A DNA stretch of 64,000 nucleotides from Prunella strophiata (taxonomy: Eukaryota; Chordata; Aves; Passeriformes; Prunellidae): NCBI GenBank assembly GCA_036583965.1, contig JAZBQD010000017.1:29918810-29982809 (forward strand). Direction: 5' to 3'. This document shows, in pieces, positions 13,346-28,109 of this stretch. The stretch's first letter is position 1, and each line of letters begins with the position of its first letter. Position numbers and translations under genes: made by a program. Under the pieces are notes generated by a model. The model searched no databases. It was given only the letters and a program-made list of their open reading frames with translations, and was not told the origin of the DNA.

Positions 13346-16300
13346 GTGGCTCATTTCATTCTGAAGAAATGGTTTTCCCTGGTCAACCAGCTTCACCACT
13401 GAAAGCATCTGGTTTTCTAGCAATTCATATGCAAATCTGCTGGAAATGCAGCAGTTTGCAGCAGGTCACATCACCTCTGAGATTGCAGCACAATTTGCAG
13501 ATCACACAACTCTGGGGTCTGTAGAGTAGTGAGTGCTGAATGAACAGGGAACAGTGACAAGAGGGAGGTGGCTGTGTTTTTCACAGTGACACTGGGATGA
13601 GACTCACTTGGACATATAGCTGTATCTCTAGGAGGAAAACAACATCTGGGTAATGAATTATAAGTGGTAGTTTGGTATTTAATGTGGTATTTTCAGATTT
13701 TTGACACGCCTTGTTTCTTTCTCTGTGTCAGAAAAAATGCCTGTGAGACAGCAAACAGATTTCTAAACAAAGGACACATTAGTTTTTAAATTATTTCTTC
13801 TATTTAACAATTTTCTTCCAATATTTTCACATTTAAGGAAAGGCGTGGTTGTGTTTTCTGATTTAAACAGCTGAGTTTCAAGCTCATGTAAGAAAACAGA
13901 CATGTTTTAAAAGTATTTTGAAACAAAGACAGTTAGAATTTGTTGTCTTTTTGTCCTTTTTCTGTTTTCAATGTAGTTAAGAATAAAATTTTATTTCACA
14001 TGAAAACTAATGATAAATTGTTAATCTTGGTTAATTCTTTCTAAACAAAGTGATGTTTTTATTTCCTGTATATATTTGTTTAGAAAAAGACAAATGACTA
14101 GAATAGTTTAAGTATACTTCCAAAAAAAGTCTGTTTCGCTTCTGTTGAAATACAAGTTCTGTACAAAAAGGTTGTGATTCCTCAGGTTATGTTAACAGTA
14201 AAAATAAACCAAGTAATCTGCAGAAAAGTCCTGTCTGGGCTGCAGAAATAGAACTGAGTATCATAGAGGCATTCATTCATACCCACTGCTGGAACAACTT
14301 CAACCGGTCCAGGGATCACTGGAGGAAGAAACAGTCAAAGTGCACACACAGATTGCAGGTTTGAGTGCATGTCTCCATCCCCACCTACAAACTGCCTGTG
14401 ACATATCTGAGCATAGCTACTCATCCCTGGAAAGAGCTGCCTGAGATCTACCTAGCCCTCAACATACAGCTCTCCTGCCAAGGGCTCTCTGGCACAAGAA
14501 TTTGGCTCCTCCTGGTCTGGTCGGAGTTTTCTAAAGTGTTCTATGGCTAAGACTGCTGCATACTAGTGCTCCTCAGGAAATGTGCCTGACTCTGTACTAG
14601 CTCTAGGAAGGATTTGGAAAAAAGTACAGAAAAAGAGGTGAAATGGATGGGTACACACACAGATTTTCAAGGCAGTCTGTCTCCCAAGGTGATGTTTCAG
14701 TGGACTTGACCAGGAGTGGAGAAATGAGTGTGAAGGAAAGGGGTGCCGAACAGCATTAAATGCCTGGAGACACAGCTCTTCCCAAGCTGGAAATCCCAAC
14801 CCCAGCTCTGCCCCATGCACCTAAGGAGCAACAGTCCTGAGACAGCAGTCTCAGCATTCAGCAGGGCCCTGCCTTCCAAAGGGACATGAGGATGTAATGA
14901 AAACCTTGCAAGTGCCATTCCATGAACAACAAAAGGGGCTTCTGCTTGCTGAAACCTTTGCAATGCCCAGAAATCATGGCTTGGTACCTTTGTCCAGCAA
15001 CAAGTGCTGGAGCAGCCCTTTTCCAAGGCATTCATGTTTTCCCTCAATCATTCTCCAGAGCCTGGAGCTCTTCTGTGGTTTTGTGCTTGTGTGAGCAGTG
15101 GGTTGGATGAGCACACTCCATTCACGCCTGCTAGACTTCAGCACTATGTGCAGCTCCCTCTGTCATTCAACACATACATCCTCTCTGCACTTTCCTCTTG
15201 GAAAGCAAGTCTGGTCTCGTTAAGCTCTGCTGTCCCAAGGCAGCCTCATTGTTTACATCAGAGCAGCAAATCTACCAAGGAGGCCAATTAATTGAGATTC
15301 GTCTGTGGCCAGTTTGAAGCATTGAGCTAAATTCTTAATAAAGAATAATAGGGGATGGTGCTGGCCACAGAGATTATTTGGTTTCCAGGAAACAGCCTGC
15401 AACTGGGAAACCAATATGTTCAGTGCTGGGTGCCAAATTGCCAGCACAATCCTCCTGTTTCGTCCTGCAGGCAGCTAGCAATCGGCCTCTGGTGAGCTCA
15501 GCCGGCCTGAAAAGCAGTGGGAGGAGCTGCTGTGAGCTCCCCTGCCTTGTCACATTTCCAGTAATATGTCAGAGCAGTTGACCCCTGGATGACTCAGCCA
15601 CATCTCATAAGGGAAATGCCTGGCTAGAAGATCATGCTGGAGGGAAGGTTTTAACAGCTGGGAGAAGAAGCCCTGTCATTGTGGCAGAAGAGGAAAGTAA
15701 GACAGTATGGAAGCAAGACAGACTACTTGGATACCAGCATGTAAAGGTTAGGAGGAAATGGATGCCCCTATTGATGGTGGACTGGAGTTTTTGTGGGTCA
15801 AAGCCATCACAAGAGCCAGAGGGATCAAGCTCTGGATATGCTACTGTGTAAATGTGAAGTGCTGTGTACTTACATCTTGCTTGCAAAAGATTTCAAACTA
15901 TGATTTCAGAAATCACTGGCCATGCTTACCAGGAAGATCCATCTGCTATGTTGCTACTTCAGGGGCTGAAAGAAGACATCAAGTGACTTGTCTGATGAGA
16001 GAGTGTGTGTGCTGCTTTAGCATCCAGAGCAGCAATAAGGGGGATGAAACATGCTAGGGAGGCCAATCCCTTAATGTCTTCTCCTGGGTGGGGCACATGG
16101 TCTGTCAGAGATGAAAAGGCAGCACTGGGAGAAGAGCTACTGCTGATACAGCTGGCAGTAACTGGGCCATGGACCACTCTCTGTGGCTATGGAGCCCATG
16201 TTCCCATGGCTTCATGTCCCACAGCTAAAGCATAACCCTTCTGCTGACCTCCTCTGCACTGCTCATTTGACACAGTATCCCCCACACTTTACTGTTCCTT

Positions 16301-17827
16301 ACACATATCCTCTCTCATCAGCTGACTCTGTGGCCTTTTGTTTCCTTGAACATTTAGCTTGCAAAACCACCCTGAGACCTGAGCAGAGACCAGAACAATG
16401 GTAATCCCACTTGTGAACAGTGGGACACACTCAGTGAACACATGAGCTTTTCATTACATGTGCATATCTGTTTCCAAGTATTTCAGTCCTCTGGGCCACC
16501 CCTGGTGCTCTTAGGGCACATCTTGAGTTGCTGAAGTTCTCACACAGCAAATAAAGATCTTAGCCAAAGGTCCACACTCTCCAAGAAATAAATCCAAAGT
16601 ACCAAACTCTTTAAAAGGGTAAGTATCATGTCACTGTCAGTAGTAGTGTTTTCTAAAAATTAGTCATGGTGGTTTAAACATCTATGAATATATATTGTTT
16701 ACATACAGTCTCTTAACCTTCTCAGGTGGGAGAAAATTCTCCTGTCCTGAAATGAAACTCACTTAACTAAGCTTACTGATAGCAGGATTCTACAAAAGTA
16801 ACAAGCATAACTAAACCTCTCTCTGAATGTTTGGATTTCAGTGGCCCTGGAAAATGTCTTATTTAGCAGCAGTCTATATGCTGCTTTATGATCTGTTTGG
16901 AGATGGTTGGAGGTTTTTTAATGTTTCTGAGTAAAAAACCAAGAGCCCTTAACCATGGTGCAGATGTGCTCCATTCCAAGATCTTCAAACCTCCCACATG
17001 GCACAAGACCTGTCTATTTCTCAGAGCAGTAGCCATCAGACAGCTCATACCTGACTTTTTGGGGTGATTGGAACTCAGATGACAAAAAAAAAAAAAAAAT
17101 CAGAAAAGATAAAAACTATTTCCTTAATACTGGCCATTTACATCTTCAGGAATTAATGCTGAAGAGTTCCAAAAGACTTACATCTGTGTTTAATTTTTTA
17201 ATCAGAAGTAATTGCACTGGGATTAATGGGATTGTTGACAGGATTCTGCTTACAAATGCATACATAACTTTGAAGGAACAGTATAATTAACTGTATAATC
17301 ACCAGAGGTACAATTCACATATGTTGTAAATTTGTGCATTTGTCTTCCTTATCCCAGACAGACAAACCTAAGTGTGTGTCATTGCTTGTTCAGGCAATGA
17401 AATCTTATATTTTTCTGTGCAGAAGTTCAGACAATATAAAAGACTGTCTTTATCCCCTTGATCTTCTCTAGGATTTCCCCTGTGTTTCACTCCATGCTTC
17501 TAAAAAGTTTGTACTTTAATCCCAAATGTTATTTCTGTCACTTTTCTGGGATTAAACATTTCCAGTTACCTTTCTCTTCAGTCATAAGTTATAGAGTAAG
17601 TGGCCCATAAAGGCTGTTTATGTCTTCACAGTGTTTGAAAGCTTTATTTGAAATTGCTATTTTCTTCCACAGTTGAAAGAGAGAAACCATTGTTGCTTTG
17701 CAATCATTTAAGCCTCCAATGTCACATCAGAAAGATACACTGCTCAGTACAAGAAGTGATAGATTCATACCCAAAGCCTCATATTGCCCAAAGGTTTATC
17801 TATGTGTCTCATATTTGTTGTTTTTCT
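13346..17827. other. Intergenic DNA, nothing recognised apart from an A16 run
   Basis: Overlapping short open frames at 14563-16235 on both strands reflect a slightly GC-richer stretch and carry no recognised domain. The A16 run is at 17084. No RNA gene was seen. Confidence 0.55.
17084..17099. repeat. A16 homopolymer
   Basis: An uninterrupted run of 16 A follows 'cagatgac'. No adjoining retroelement was recognised, so it is not clearly a retroposon tail. Confidence 0.9.
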
Positions 17828-18905
17828 CGTAATCATGGCCTGGATTGGAATGGACCTGAAATATCATCTATTGCCACTATCCCTGCCATGGACAGGGACA
17901 CGTTTCATTAGGCCAGGCTGCTCCACACTTCATCAGCTGACCTTGAAGACTGCTGGGAGGGGTGGGGGGTGGGGGGGAGAGGGACAGGCATCCACAGCCT
18001 GCCTGGGCAACCTGGTCCAGTGTCTCACCACCTTCACGGTGAAGAATTTCTTCCTAACATCTAGCCTAAATTTCCATTCTTTCAGTTTGTACCTATTACT
18101 CCTTGTTTTATCACTACAATTTCTGACAAAGTGTCCCTCTCAGACATCCTTGTAGGACCCTTCTGGTTCTCAGAGGTTGCTATGAGGTCTCCATTCAGCC
18201 TTCTCTTTCCCAGGATGAACAGACCCAACTTCCTCAGTTTAACTTCACAGGGGAGGTGGGCCAGTCCTCTTATCAATTTTGTGGCCCTCTTCTGGACTTG
18301 CTCCAACAGTTCCATGTCCTTCCTGTGCTGGGACCCCAGAGCTGGGTGCAGGGTTCCAGGTGGGCTCTCAGCAGAGCAGAGCAGAGGGGCAGAATCCCCT
18401 CCCTAGCCCTGCTGCCCACGCTGCTTTGGATGCAGCCCAGGATCCCATTGGCTCTCTGGGCTGGGAGTGCCCATGGCTGGGTCATGTTGAGTTTTTCATC
18501 AGCCATCACCCCAAGTCCTTCTCCTCAGGGCTGCTGTCAGTCTCCACTCAACCTGTAGCTGTGTCTGGGGATTGCCACAACCCAGATACAGCACCCTGCA
18601 CTTTGCCTTGTTGAACTTCATGGGGTCTGCACAGACCCACCTCTCCAGCCCATCCAGGCCCCTCTGGATGGTATCACTTCCCTCAGCATGTTAGCTGCTC
18701 CACAGAGCTTGGTGTTGGTGCCAAACTTGCTGAGGGTGCCCTTGACCCCACTTTCCATGTCACTGACAAGGTGTTCAGCAGCACTGGCCCCAGTACTGGC
18801 CCCAGAGGGACACCACTGGTCATTGGTCTCCAGGTGGACAATGAACTGTTAACAACAACTCTGTGTGTGTGGCCATACAGGCAATTTTCTTTATCCATGG
18901 AGTGG
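17828..18905 (-). mobile_element. CR1 LINE fragment, minus strand, ORF2 C-terminal region and 3' end
   Basis: The reverse complement follows the CR1 consensus from the RT thumb region to the 3' end. At 18898-18683 the minus strand encodes HRVVVNSSLSTWRPMTSGVP and GPVLGPVLLNTL (consensus GSVLGPVLFNIF). At 18509-18273 it encodes DEKLNM, an ILGCIQSSVGSR segment and an [11 protein letters not shown] segment. At 18315-18082 it encodes [20 protein letters not shown]. The 3' region near 17840-18060 is the typical CR1 end with 'catggacagggacac' and 'ttcttcctaacatctagcct' on the plus strand. Multiple frameshifts make it inactive. An extra G-rich stretch sits at 17955-17983. Confidence 0.93.
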
Positions 18906-21900
18906 TTCCCATTGTACCCAGGCCTCTGTAGCCCTTCTTAATGCTGCCCAGACTGCTGTTCAAGATATATTTCACCAGCAACCACAAGGCACACTAACAG
19001 TGGATAATAATTCCTGGGTTTAACTACACTTGAGACTGTCTCAGTAACATCGCTGATCTGGGCTCCCAGAAGACAACACATCTCCCTTGAAAGCAGGTCA
19101 GGTGTAATATCAAAGATTAGTTATATTTCCTTGTGTTTCTTCCCAACAACAGATTGGGTAACAGAAAGCTGCATTAATACTGCAGTGCTTCCTAATGCTC
19201 TGGCTTTGCAGAGCAGAGTTGCCTGCATTATCACTCTAATGTAATATAATGGAGGGGCATTAGAAATGCTCCAGAGATTCAAACTGATAGTCAGTCTAGT
19301 CCAGGGACTGCCTGGAGCAGTGGTTGGCAACCAAATGTTTTGGAGTAAGCAATAAAACATGTATAATATTCCTTTTGTTGCAAGACTCTTCAGCACAAGG
19401 GAGCTCCTGTCCCAAGCCCTGCTGCAGATCAGTATATTCCCCCAACAACAAGGCTAAGTACCTCACAGAAATGTTATCCTAAGCAGTGTAATTACAAATG
19501 CAGATTGTACCCATTTAAGGCATCTAATCCCTTTTTGGAAGTCTTACTGACAAAGCTGCTTCTCTGCATGGCAGCACAAATTTAATTAGTCTCTGTTCAA
19601 GGGGAATTCCCCATCAGCCTATGGTTGTCTGCTTTTTGACTCCTCCACCTGCCCTCTTCTCCCAGGGTGCACAGGTAATACCCATGGGTGCACAGCTTGC
19701 TTTTTCCTTTTCAGGATGAGTCTCAAGGTTTTCACCCTGGACATGCACACTCAGCACACATTCCCTGTGGGATTTGCATCCTGGCACCCTCTGCAGTGCC
19801 CAATCCAACCTCTTCAATGTTCCTTTCAATATTTTCAGCAGAAAAGTGGCTGTTCAGGAGTTTCACACCTTCTCCTCCCATCAGGGCATACCCATTTTCC
19901 TGAGACTCTTTCCCTGAATTCCTCCTGAGAAAAGCAGACCTGGAAGAGATCCTTAGCAGGGCCTGAGAAGACACCTGTCTGAAGGGGAGGCTTCTTGCTG
20001 GAAGGAAGGGAGATCACCCACTGGGGCAGGTGGGGAGCATGACTGAAGTGGGCTGCTGGTGTGGGAAGGGAGGATAACAGGCTGTATTTGAAGAGCAGGT
20101 TGTCAGCATCTGGAGTTTTTTTAAGACAGTTAGCTTGAAAGCATAAGTTGTCTTTTTGATAAGCCTTGCTTTTATCAATTCTCTGCAAAGCTGTCCCCCC
20201 CACAACCCCTTTTAAAATTAATTTTTTAAAGTGTAATAAAAATAATTTTATCAAAATGCAACATCTCAGCAAAGGCTCCAATTTTTCACCTCAATGTTGC
20301 CATTTTGCATATCATAATGCCATTCCAGTGTACCAAATTCATCTTGGCAGAAACAAAATACTTCAATAATTTTCATAAAAAACTGGCATGTTCCTGCAGA
20401 ATATTTCAATCTACTCAAAAGAGCATTTGCTGGACAGACAGGTGTCCAGTCAGAACATTTCAACCAGCTCTGATAAGATACTTAGCAAGTATTGTTTCCA
20501 ATACACCCTAGAGACTTAGACACTCAAGGCTCAATTCAAGTTTGAGGAGTTTCTAGCTCCAAAAACACTTGGTGTGGATTTGTGTTGACAAACTTCTTCC
20601 ACTTAGCACCACAGATATACTACAACAGATAAACAAAAAGTAATCAAGAAATAGAGGGAAAGAGTCTGAAATATCATCAAAGATCAGAGCTTCTCCACCT
20701 GAAGCAGAGCTGGCTGCTGTAACATATTTGGCCACATGCCTGCAAGAGCATGAAGGAAGAAAAGAGCACTCAGGAGAGAACAGCACCAAAAAGAGATCAT
20801 GGGAATTGGTAGTTATACTACTTGGGAAAGTCCCAGTGAGGGACTCAGTGAGTCCTACACTGAGCTCTTCTAGTGGCCAGGGAACTTTCATAAAAGGTGT
20901 TGGAATGAGGAAACCATGAAACTATCAAGACTCTGCCAAAGCCCTGTAACATTGGAGCTCTGCCTTTCTAAACTGACATCCTCATGCAATGGACCTGAAG
21001 CCACTAAGCTGAGTGAACAAGGAAGGAGCCCACCATTTGCACCTGAGACTGTGTGTCTGGGGCAGATTGTTCAATTTCTCATAACGCTCTATTCCTATAC
21101 TCTTGCTATCTTATTGCTTTTTCTATCCCTCATCTTGAAGATTGTTCTCTACAGAACTGAAAACTAAATGTATTCAAAAACACACTGTTAATTACATATA
21201 AGACCTTTGACTGCTCTAAGCAACACATGGGATTTAAATATATACTGTCATTCCCCTGTGGATTAGCAGCACTTTTAAATCTGACTTGAAATCAATATTT
21301 TGCATCAGTGACTAGAGAAAATTAGTCTGGGACTGAAATTGAAACCTGCAGCTATCTTCATCACATCCGCACAGCTCCATCCCTCTAGGAGACTGTGCCA
21401 TCTGGTACATTGAGATCAGGATACTTGTCAGGCAACCAAATTGAGTTGAGAAGCTTAGGGTGCTAAGAATTCTTCTGTTCAGACTTTTACTGATATTAGG
21501 AATAGACCTTACACTTCACTAATTGCTGTAAAACCTTTCATGCATGCTCTTTCACACATCAGAACTTCTCAGGGAATCAGAAATGCATTTGCATCCTGTT
21601 TCTGACTTTGCCTACCAAAAAAAGAAATTTTCCCATGGAAAGTAGCTCATCTGTAGTAGCTGTTAGCGTCAAGTGAAAGTAGTACCTGAAATAAATTTCC
21701 TCAATGTGACCTTTCTGCAAGTCCACAGAGCACAGGCCCCAGAAGCATTTTAATTCTCAGTCAGGGAGATGCTGTGCCTGTTGAGTGCCCTGTTATGCCT
21801 CCAGCTTCATTTGATCTGCTGCAAGCCATGTGTAGCTGGTAAATTAGCATACCTCACTCTGCAGGAAGATATGTATCTTTCAATGGAACAATGATCCACC

Positions 21901-24900
21901 ACTCCAGCAATTACTCTACCTGATGATAATTTCCATCCTCTTTTGTCTTTGCAGCTCCTGGATTTAGAAGGATTTTCCCCTCTAGTACTGTTTGCAAATA
22001 AAAAAAACAGTTCTGTAGTGTTTTATTATTTGCATACTTCTCTTTTCACGGCTTTTACATTTACATATTCCTGAGCATTTCCCCATACAAAAGCTGATCT
22101 CAGGCCAGCAAATTTTGAACTTCCAATTGTACTTAGTTATCTTGGATGGTCCCCTGTCAGTGCATCAGTAACCACAGGATGAAAACAACTGCTTTTAAAG
22201 TGATCAATATCCCATCCTTCTCTCTCTAAATAAACCAAGGTGCTTGAAGCTGTTACTTTAAGGTAGCATTTCCAAACCTTGCACCACTTATATATCTGTA
22301 TTCTGAGCCCTCTGCTGCCCCATTTCATCTCTTTGCCTCCTCCAGCATCCTGTCCATACCACTGACACCAAGCTGAACACAGTGGGGTAGGGATGGTGTC
22401 ACCACAGCTGAAGCCAGTCTGTAGCTCCCTGTCTCAGCTCCTTGTTCACAGCCCCTGTACAGACTGACTGTGTTAACCCTTACAGCTGGAGCTTCTCACT
22501 TAAAATGCACATCAAGTAAGCCTGCCAGAGGCACTGCTTTCCAAAACTGTCCTTTCCCTGACCAGAGGCTGCTTCTTGCTGATTTTTACTATTAGCCAAA
22601 CACAAAGGCCTACATAACAGGCAATACACAATTCAGTAATCTGGATTTCCCTGAGGAACCCTTCCTTAGCCATTCATTATTCTATGTATTCCTGTTTCTT
22701 CTGCAAATTTTATCAGCAATGATTTTCCTGTTTCCTTCCAGATTATTGATTTAAATATTGAACAGCCCTTGGACTGAAATCCGCCCTTCAGGGATACAAC
22801 TGATATCATCTGCATTCACACACTGGTCCACTTGAACAATTACCATTTGAGATCTATTTTTTGGTCCATTTTTAATCCATTTAACAGGACTTATTGATTC
22901 CTAGACCATGCTTATTTTAAGGAAGAGCTACTTTAGAACACAATGGAAACCTTATTCATTTGGGAAAGTGCATTCATTCTGGTCCTGGCAGCCTGGGGAA
23001 TTGATGTTGACCATGGTGCTGACAACATAGCATTTCTTTGTGGGTTTTTTCTCATACTATTTCCTACCACAGTTTTTTGCTGTCCAGGAAAAGAGAGGTA
23101 GAAAAACACTACCGTTATTTCAGTGATGCTGTGCTTTACATCTTCAAACCCCTGTTCTAGAGAGTGACTTGCCTTCTTACTGGTAGGGGTTGTTGATTAC
23201 CACTAGGGAGCAGCGTTTTATCCCTGGTGTCCAGAGTTACTGCCAGAGAGCTCCAGGGCTATACCCAAATCTCTGTTTTTAAAAGGATGCTAGGAGGAAA
23301 ACGTGTTATTCTCCAGTTTGGTGCTTTCGAGATTGTCCAGTCTTCCTTGACTGACAAAATCTTTTTGAATGCTATGAATGAGATAGCAGGCCAGTACACC
23401 TCTTACTAACAAATTATTTGCCCTTAGCTGCACTTAACTGGGGGTATGATCTTCATGCAGGCAGAATTTGCTTTGTTGTGCTGTGGACAAGTCCTTTTTG
23501 GACAGAAGGCAATTGAAACGGATCCTTTCAAGCATGCTGAGGATCCAGGAAATGCTTTCATTCTGAAAAAAATGATTGGAAGAATATCTGCTTTTAAGAG
23601 TTGAGGCACACAGAGTTTGTGTATGTAGGTTTTCGTAGTATTTGTAACCAAAACAAGCCCCAAACACCCAGCCAGCTGTGTAACAGTCTGTCCTGACCCT
23701 GTCAGAGAAATCAACCACACATGGAAACCAAGTAACCTGTCTAAACCAAACAATAAATTAATGCAAAAGTAGCAAGGAAATTTCATTTTCCTCTCCAGGA
23801 AGGCCTGCAAGGCACAGGAGCACAAGAGATGTACCTGTTCATAGTTGATGTCATTGCTTGCCAGGCAGGTGGATCACTCCCCATCTCCCACGCACAGACC
23901 ACTTACCCCAGAGACCGGTCTGGAACAACTCGGTGGGAAAGAGGGGTTTACCAAAACATTTCTTGGACATGTCAGGGCAGTCCAATGCAGCTTTAGCCAT
24001 GCACTGCAGCTGTGAAAGGGATGAATCCAACTGAAAAAGGAGAGAAATGAGAGGGCACATATACCACATTGCACAAAGGATAATAGGTAACCAGACAGAG
24101 TGCAAGTTGCAGGCAATTACAGTGCCTGCATATAAATAGCATGTGTGTGAGTATCTGTTCAGGATATTGGAGAGGACTACATGGAAACCTGCTTGGCAGA
24201 TGATGCAAAGGTAGTAAATTGCTCCCTGTGTCTAGACAGGCTTTTTAGGGGCTGCTGGAAAGGAGGTGATAGTGATAGACAGTCAGTTGTGGTTGAAAAA
24301 GGAGTGGGAAAGAGAGAAGATTCTTTATGTAAAGTTTATGGCTTTAGACAGTATCATCTTTGGAAGTCCTTCCAGGAGCATGTTAAAGGCCAGTCAGAGA
24401 TGTGGAAAATCAAAACCTTAATGAATAGCTGAGTAGATGACATATGGAGGGTGTAAAGGGAAAATGGTTTCATCATAAACACTCAAAGGATTGACTTTTG
24501 GAGTGGAATGTCTTCAGCTAATCCAGCCTGGAAGTGGGCTGAGCTGTCAAACAGCAAATCAGAAAATTAAAAAGTAGAAAAAGCAATGAATTACAGCAAA
24601 GATACTCTTTGGAATGTTGCGTCTGTAAGGGTGAAGTGAGAGAAACTGCACCCTCAGAAAAAGGATAGAGTAGAAGCTCATGGATAAGAAAGGGAAAGGA
24701 GGAGTATGAAAAGATATCAATTCTCATTTAAGAAGACAATGGGAAATAAGAAATGAAATCATAACGTATAGGTACGTACATACGTACACATATATAAATA
24801 TATACATACATATTGTTGTAAAATATTGGCCATCTTAGAAGTGTGTGGGAACTGAAAACATAGTTTTAAATGAAACTGCTAATAAACAGACTGTAGGAGA

Positions 24901-27900
24901 AACTTGGTAGAAGAGTGATAATTAATAGAGTGCTGAAATGTCACAGCAGGTGACTACTTGGCTGCAAGCAATATGTAAGACTCGGCTCAAAAGAGAAAGG
25001 CTGATAGGATTAAACAGCAGGGTAAAAAATGCTATCAGGAAGAAAAAATAAGTTCCAATTGGGACCAAATGAGGACAACAGGAATCCTTCTGGTTAGTCA
25101 GTTATGAGCAGGCAGGACAAAAACCTTATAGGAGCAACATGCCAAGGGCATATCTTTTTACTCCACTCTCAGGAGAAGGATGCTCTTCACAGGCTGTGTA
25201 AAACTTGCAGATGGTTGCAGAGGTCAAGGTGAGACGATAAGGCCACAGCAGAAAGCCAGATACACTCTTCATGCCTGCATTCAGAACAAGCTCTCTGAAG
25301 TTCATGGTTCATTTTCAAGCATATCTTTTGGGATATGCTCAAGGATCTGTGTCTGAGTAAACCTATAGAATAACCTCTTAAAATAAAGAATGAAAAAATC
25401 TCTATGAGTGAGGCCATTCAGCCAAAACTTCCCAAATAAGAAACTCCCACATCAGTTACTGTGGTGTGAGAGCTACCATTTACAGCAGCCCCAATGGAGG
25501 AATGATGGGTGGCAAGTAAGGTATGTTTTAAAAGGCCTGTGGAGACAGATGTTGTGGGCAGGGCAGGTTAGAAATTCTGATATCCATGCTGAGCAATACA
25601 AGATAGAATTTATTGATATAACAAATAAGAGGAAAGTACTCAATTTTTTGTGGAAGGAAGTCACATCTCACTGATCTGTGAGGGTTATTTTGGAGAACCT
25701 CTGAATTTGTTTGTGAGAAAGATCCAGGCTTTCGTAGGACTTAAGGACTCTTCTTGACTGTACTAATTGCATCCATAAATTCTATTATTCCCTACAGGAT
25801 TTTGGAGACCTGAAGTTCTGATAGGCTACAAGCAAAAATGTATTGCTTAGCTAAAGAACAGGATAAAATAAAGGAAAAAGTAAGTGAATAAAAAGTCTTA
25901 ATTTACAATATACAGGTTGCAAACGAAGCAGATCTATACAGAAATGCATGTTGCACAGCTTGTTTACAGATGATTATTAGAAGGGGGTTGCCTAATGAGG
26001 CAATCAACATTGGCAAGCACACAAAGTTGGGGTAGTAAAACAAGTGGTTCTGAGAAGGGTTGTCAAAAAATCTTAAGAAGCAAAATAACATAAGAAAAAG
26101 TTGTAGATTAAACTCTGGTGTTTAATACAAAGCAGTTACCAAGTGGCAACAGTGGTGTCAGTGCTTCATACAAAGTGGTGAATTGTGAATTCTACATTTT
26201 CCCTAAAAAAACAGATTATTGTATTACTGTGGGTTGGTTTGCAGAAACATTTTTTCAGAAAACAGTAAAAATACAAAAAGAAACCAATCTAAAAGTTAGT
26301 AGATGGGAAGACAACAGAACAGGCTATATTACTATGTTAATCCATACAGCCTAAGATATCCATATCTTGAATACCAACTCCAATTCATTCATCACAGAAG
26401 AATTTTGTGCAGCCAAAGGGAATGACTGGGGTGTGGAGAGGCTGCAGCATGCAGAGTGATTAAATATAAGCTGGTTGCTTCTTCCTGAGAAGAGCTGGCT
26501 GAGGGTGAATATGCTTGAGCTCATGCTCACCATGATGTGTGATGTCCAAACCCCAAGGAAATAGGGCTTTTAGTGCTGCAGCACTGGGAATGGATCCCAT
26601 GAGAGGGAAATGTGTTTGGGATTTCTGAGCTGCCAGAACTTGCTTTGAATCTGAACTTTGTTGTTGCAGAAGTTTGAGTTATTTGGCTCTCTATGGAGAA
26701 CAGAGATGAGGGCAATGAAAGATTAGTGAAAGAAGTTTCTAAGGAATCTGTCTCCAGCTGCTGAGGACAAACTATTCCCTGAAAGCCAACATATACCGTT
26801 GTAGGGACACAGACATTCCTCAGGAAAAACACTTCTGAGACTGACACATTCTTCAGCAGAGTTTTCTTATAAATCTTTCCTCACTTCTAAACAAGCATCA
26901 GAACTGATATATAAAGACCTTGAACAAATTGTGCTGAACTGCCAGATCTCACACTCATTGTCATCTGAGTGGCAGCATTTGGAAATGGCCTCTCACTGTG
27001 CCAGATGCTGCACAAACATAGAAAAGAAGGACAGTCTTGCATTGCTCTACAGCAATTTCTCCTTGTTGTGGGTATTGAGGAGACCAAGATGCTAATGAGT
27101 GACATTAAGGATGAGTATGGTGGACATACTCATTAAGGCCTGTGAAGGAAGCCATCACAGGCCTTAATTTTTTAAAATTTAGGAAATGTTCAATAATAAA
27201 AGATGCCCATGCAGCCCACAAATAATTTTTTGTATATCCTTCTCTCCATACATCCCCCCTGGGCTCTTCCATCCTCCTAACCCCTCAGTTCTCTTCTTTT
27301 TGAATGATTCAGTACAATGGAATGATCTTTTCTCTTTGCAGCAGAGTGGTCCTCATGCACATCACTCTAACTTCTCCACACAACCTACCTTCCATATCAT
27401 CCACCTCAGTTTTGACTATGCTATGAAGTCCCTTGTATTGCCAGATATCCTAGCTGAGAGACACTTCATTTAGGGGTGTCTGAAATTCATGGCTTCATCT
27501 TATTTCTTCTGGACTTTCTGCTTTAACATTCCTCAGTTTCATGTTTCTTTAACCAGATTTCTTTACCTCTGCACTCCTTGCCCATTATTAAAGCACCACG
27601 CCTATTATATGAATCGATTCAGCTTTTGACAGTAGAAGCAGCATTTCGATCTGTGTGTGTGAAAAATCCATAATGTGAAATAGAAAGGCCCTTCTTTCTG
27701 ATGGCGTGTGCAATAAGAAAAACTGCAAAGTTCAGAATAGAAAGAAATTGCAGAAGAGTAAGGAATTCTTAAAAAATTTGAAATTCTAGGATAAACCCCC
27801 ATAATATGAAACCCACCAACGTGTTCAAAGCAGTTTTGTGCTAGCACAAGCTGGATCTAGTGATGTTTGTGGGGCTGGTGTCACTGCTGGACATGGAAAA

Positions 27901-28109
27901 GACTGTTGGGAGGGTGCTCCTGATCCTCACATAAACTTGCAAGATTGTCAGTGTTAGGCTGGAGCTGGCCTGAATTTATAACTGAAGCTAATTTTCATCA
28001 GGTGGACCATGGAATTGTAGTATTATTTCAGTGTACTATCATTTGTACACATACACACCCATTTAATGAATATATATTTAGTATAATGCAATTTTAGAAT
28101 TGCAGCACC
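18906..28109. other. Intergenic DNA, no supportable gene
   Basis: No domain was recognised in any frame over these 9.2 kb. A TACG-type microsatellite is at 24764-24815. Open frames of 130-150 codons at 19835-20281 and 23424-23825 (minus strand) lack known motifs. Some faint LINE-like words (for example ADDAK at 24197-24211) are too weak to call. Confidence 0.5.
24764..24815. repeat. TACG/TACATA-type microsatellite
   Basis: 'acgtataggtacgtacata' is followed by 'cgtacacatatataaatata' and 'tacatacata', an imperfect purine-pyrimidine alternating tract. Confidence 0.85.

Noticed and set aside
18131..18614. Plus-strand frames of 91-111 codons
   Set aside because: They are antisense to the minus-strand CR1 ORF2 fragment.
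24181..24432. Possible LINE RT motif (LADDAK) in an 83-codon frame
   Set aside because: Only one short word matches. The expected downstream W-x-M-x-F and upstream GSVLGP motifs are not in register, unlike the fossil at 9500.
24960..25090. Lys/Arg-rich stretch resembling the CR1 ORF2 linker
   Set aside because: The resemblance is compositional. No ordered motifs or CR1 3' end were found nearby.
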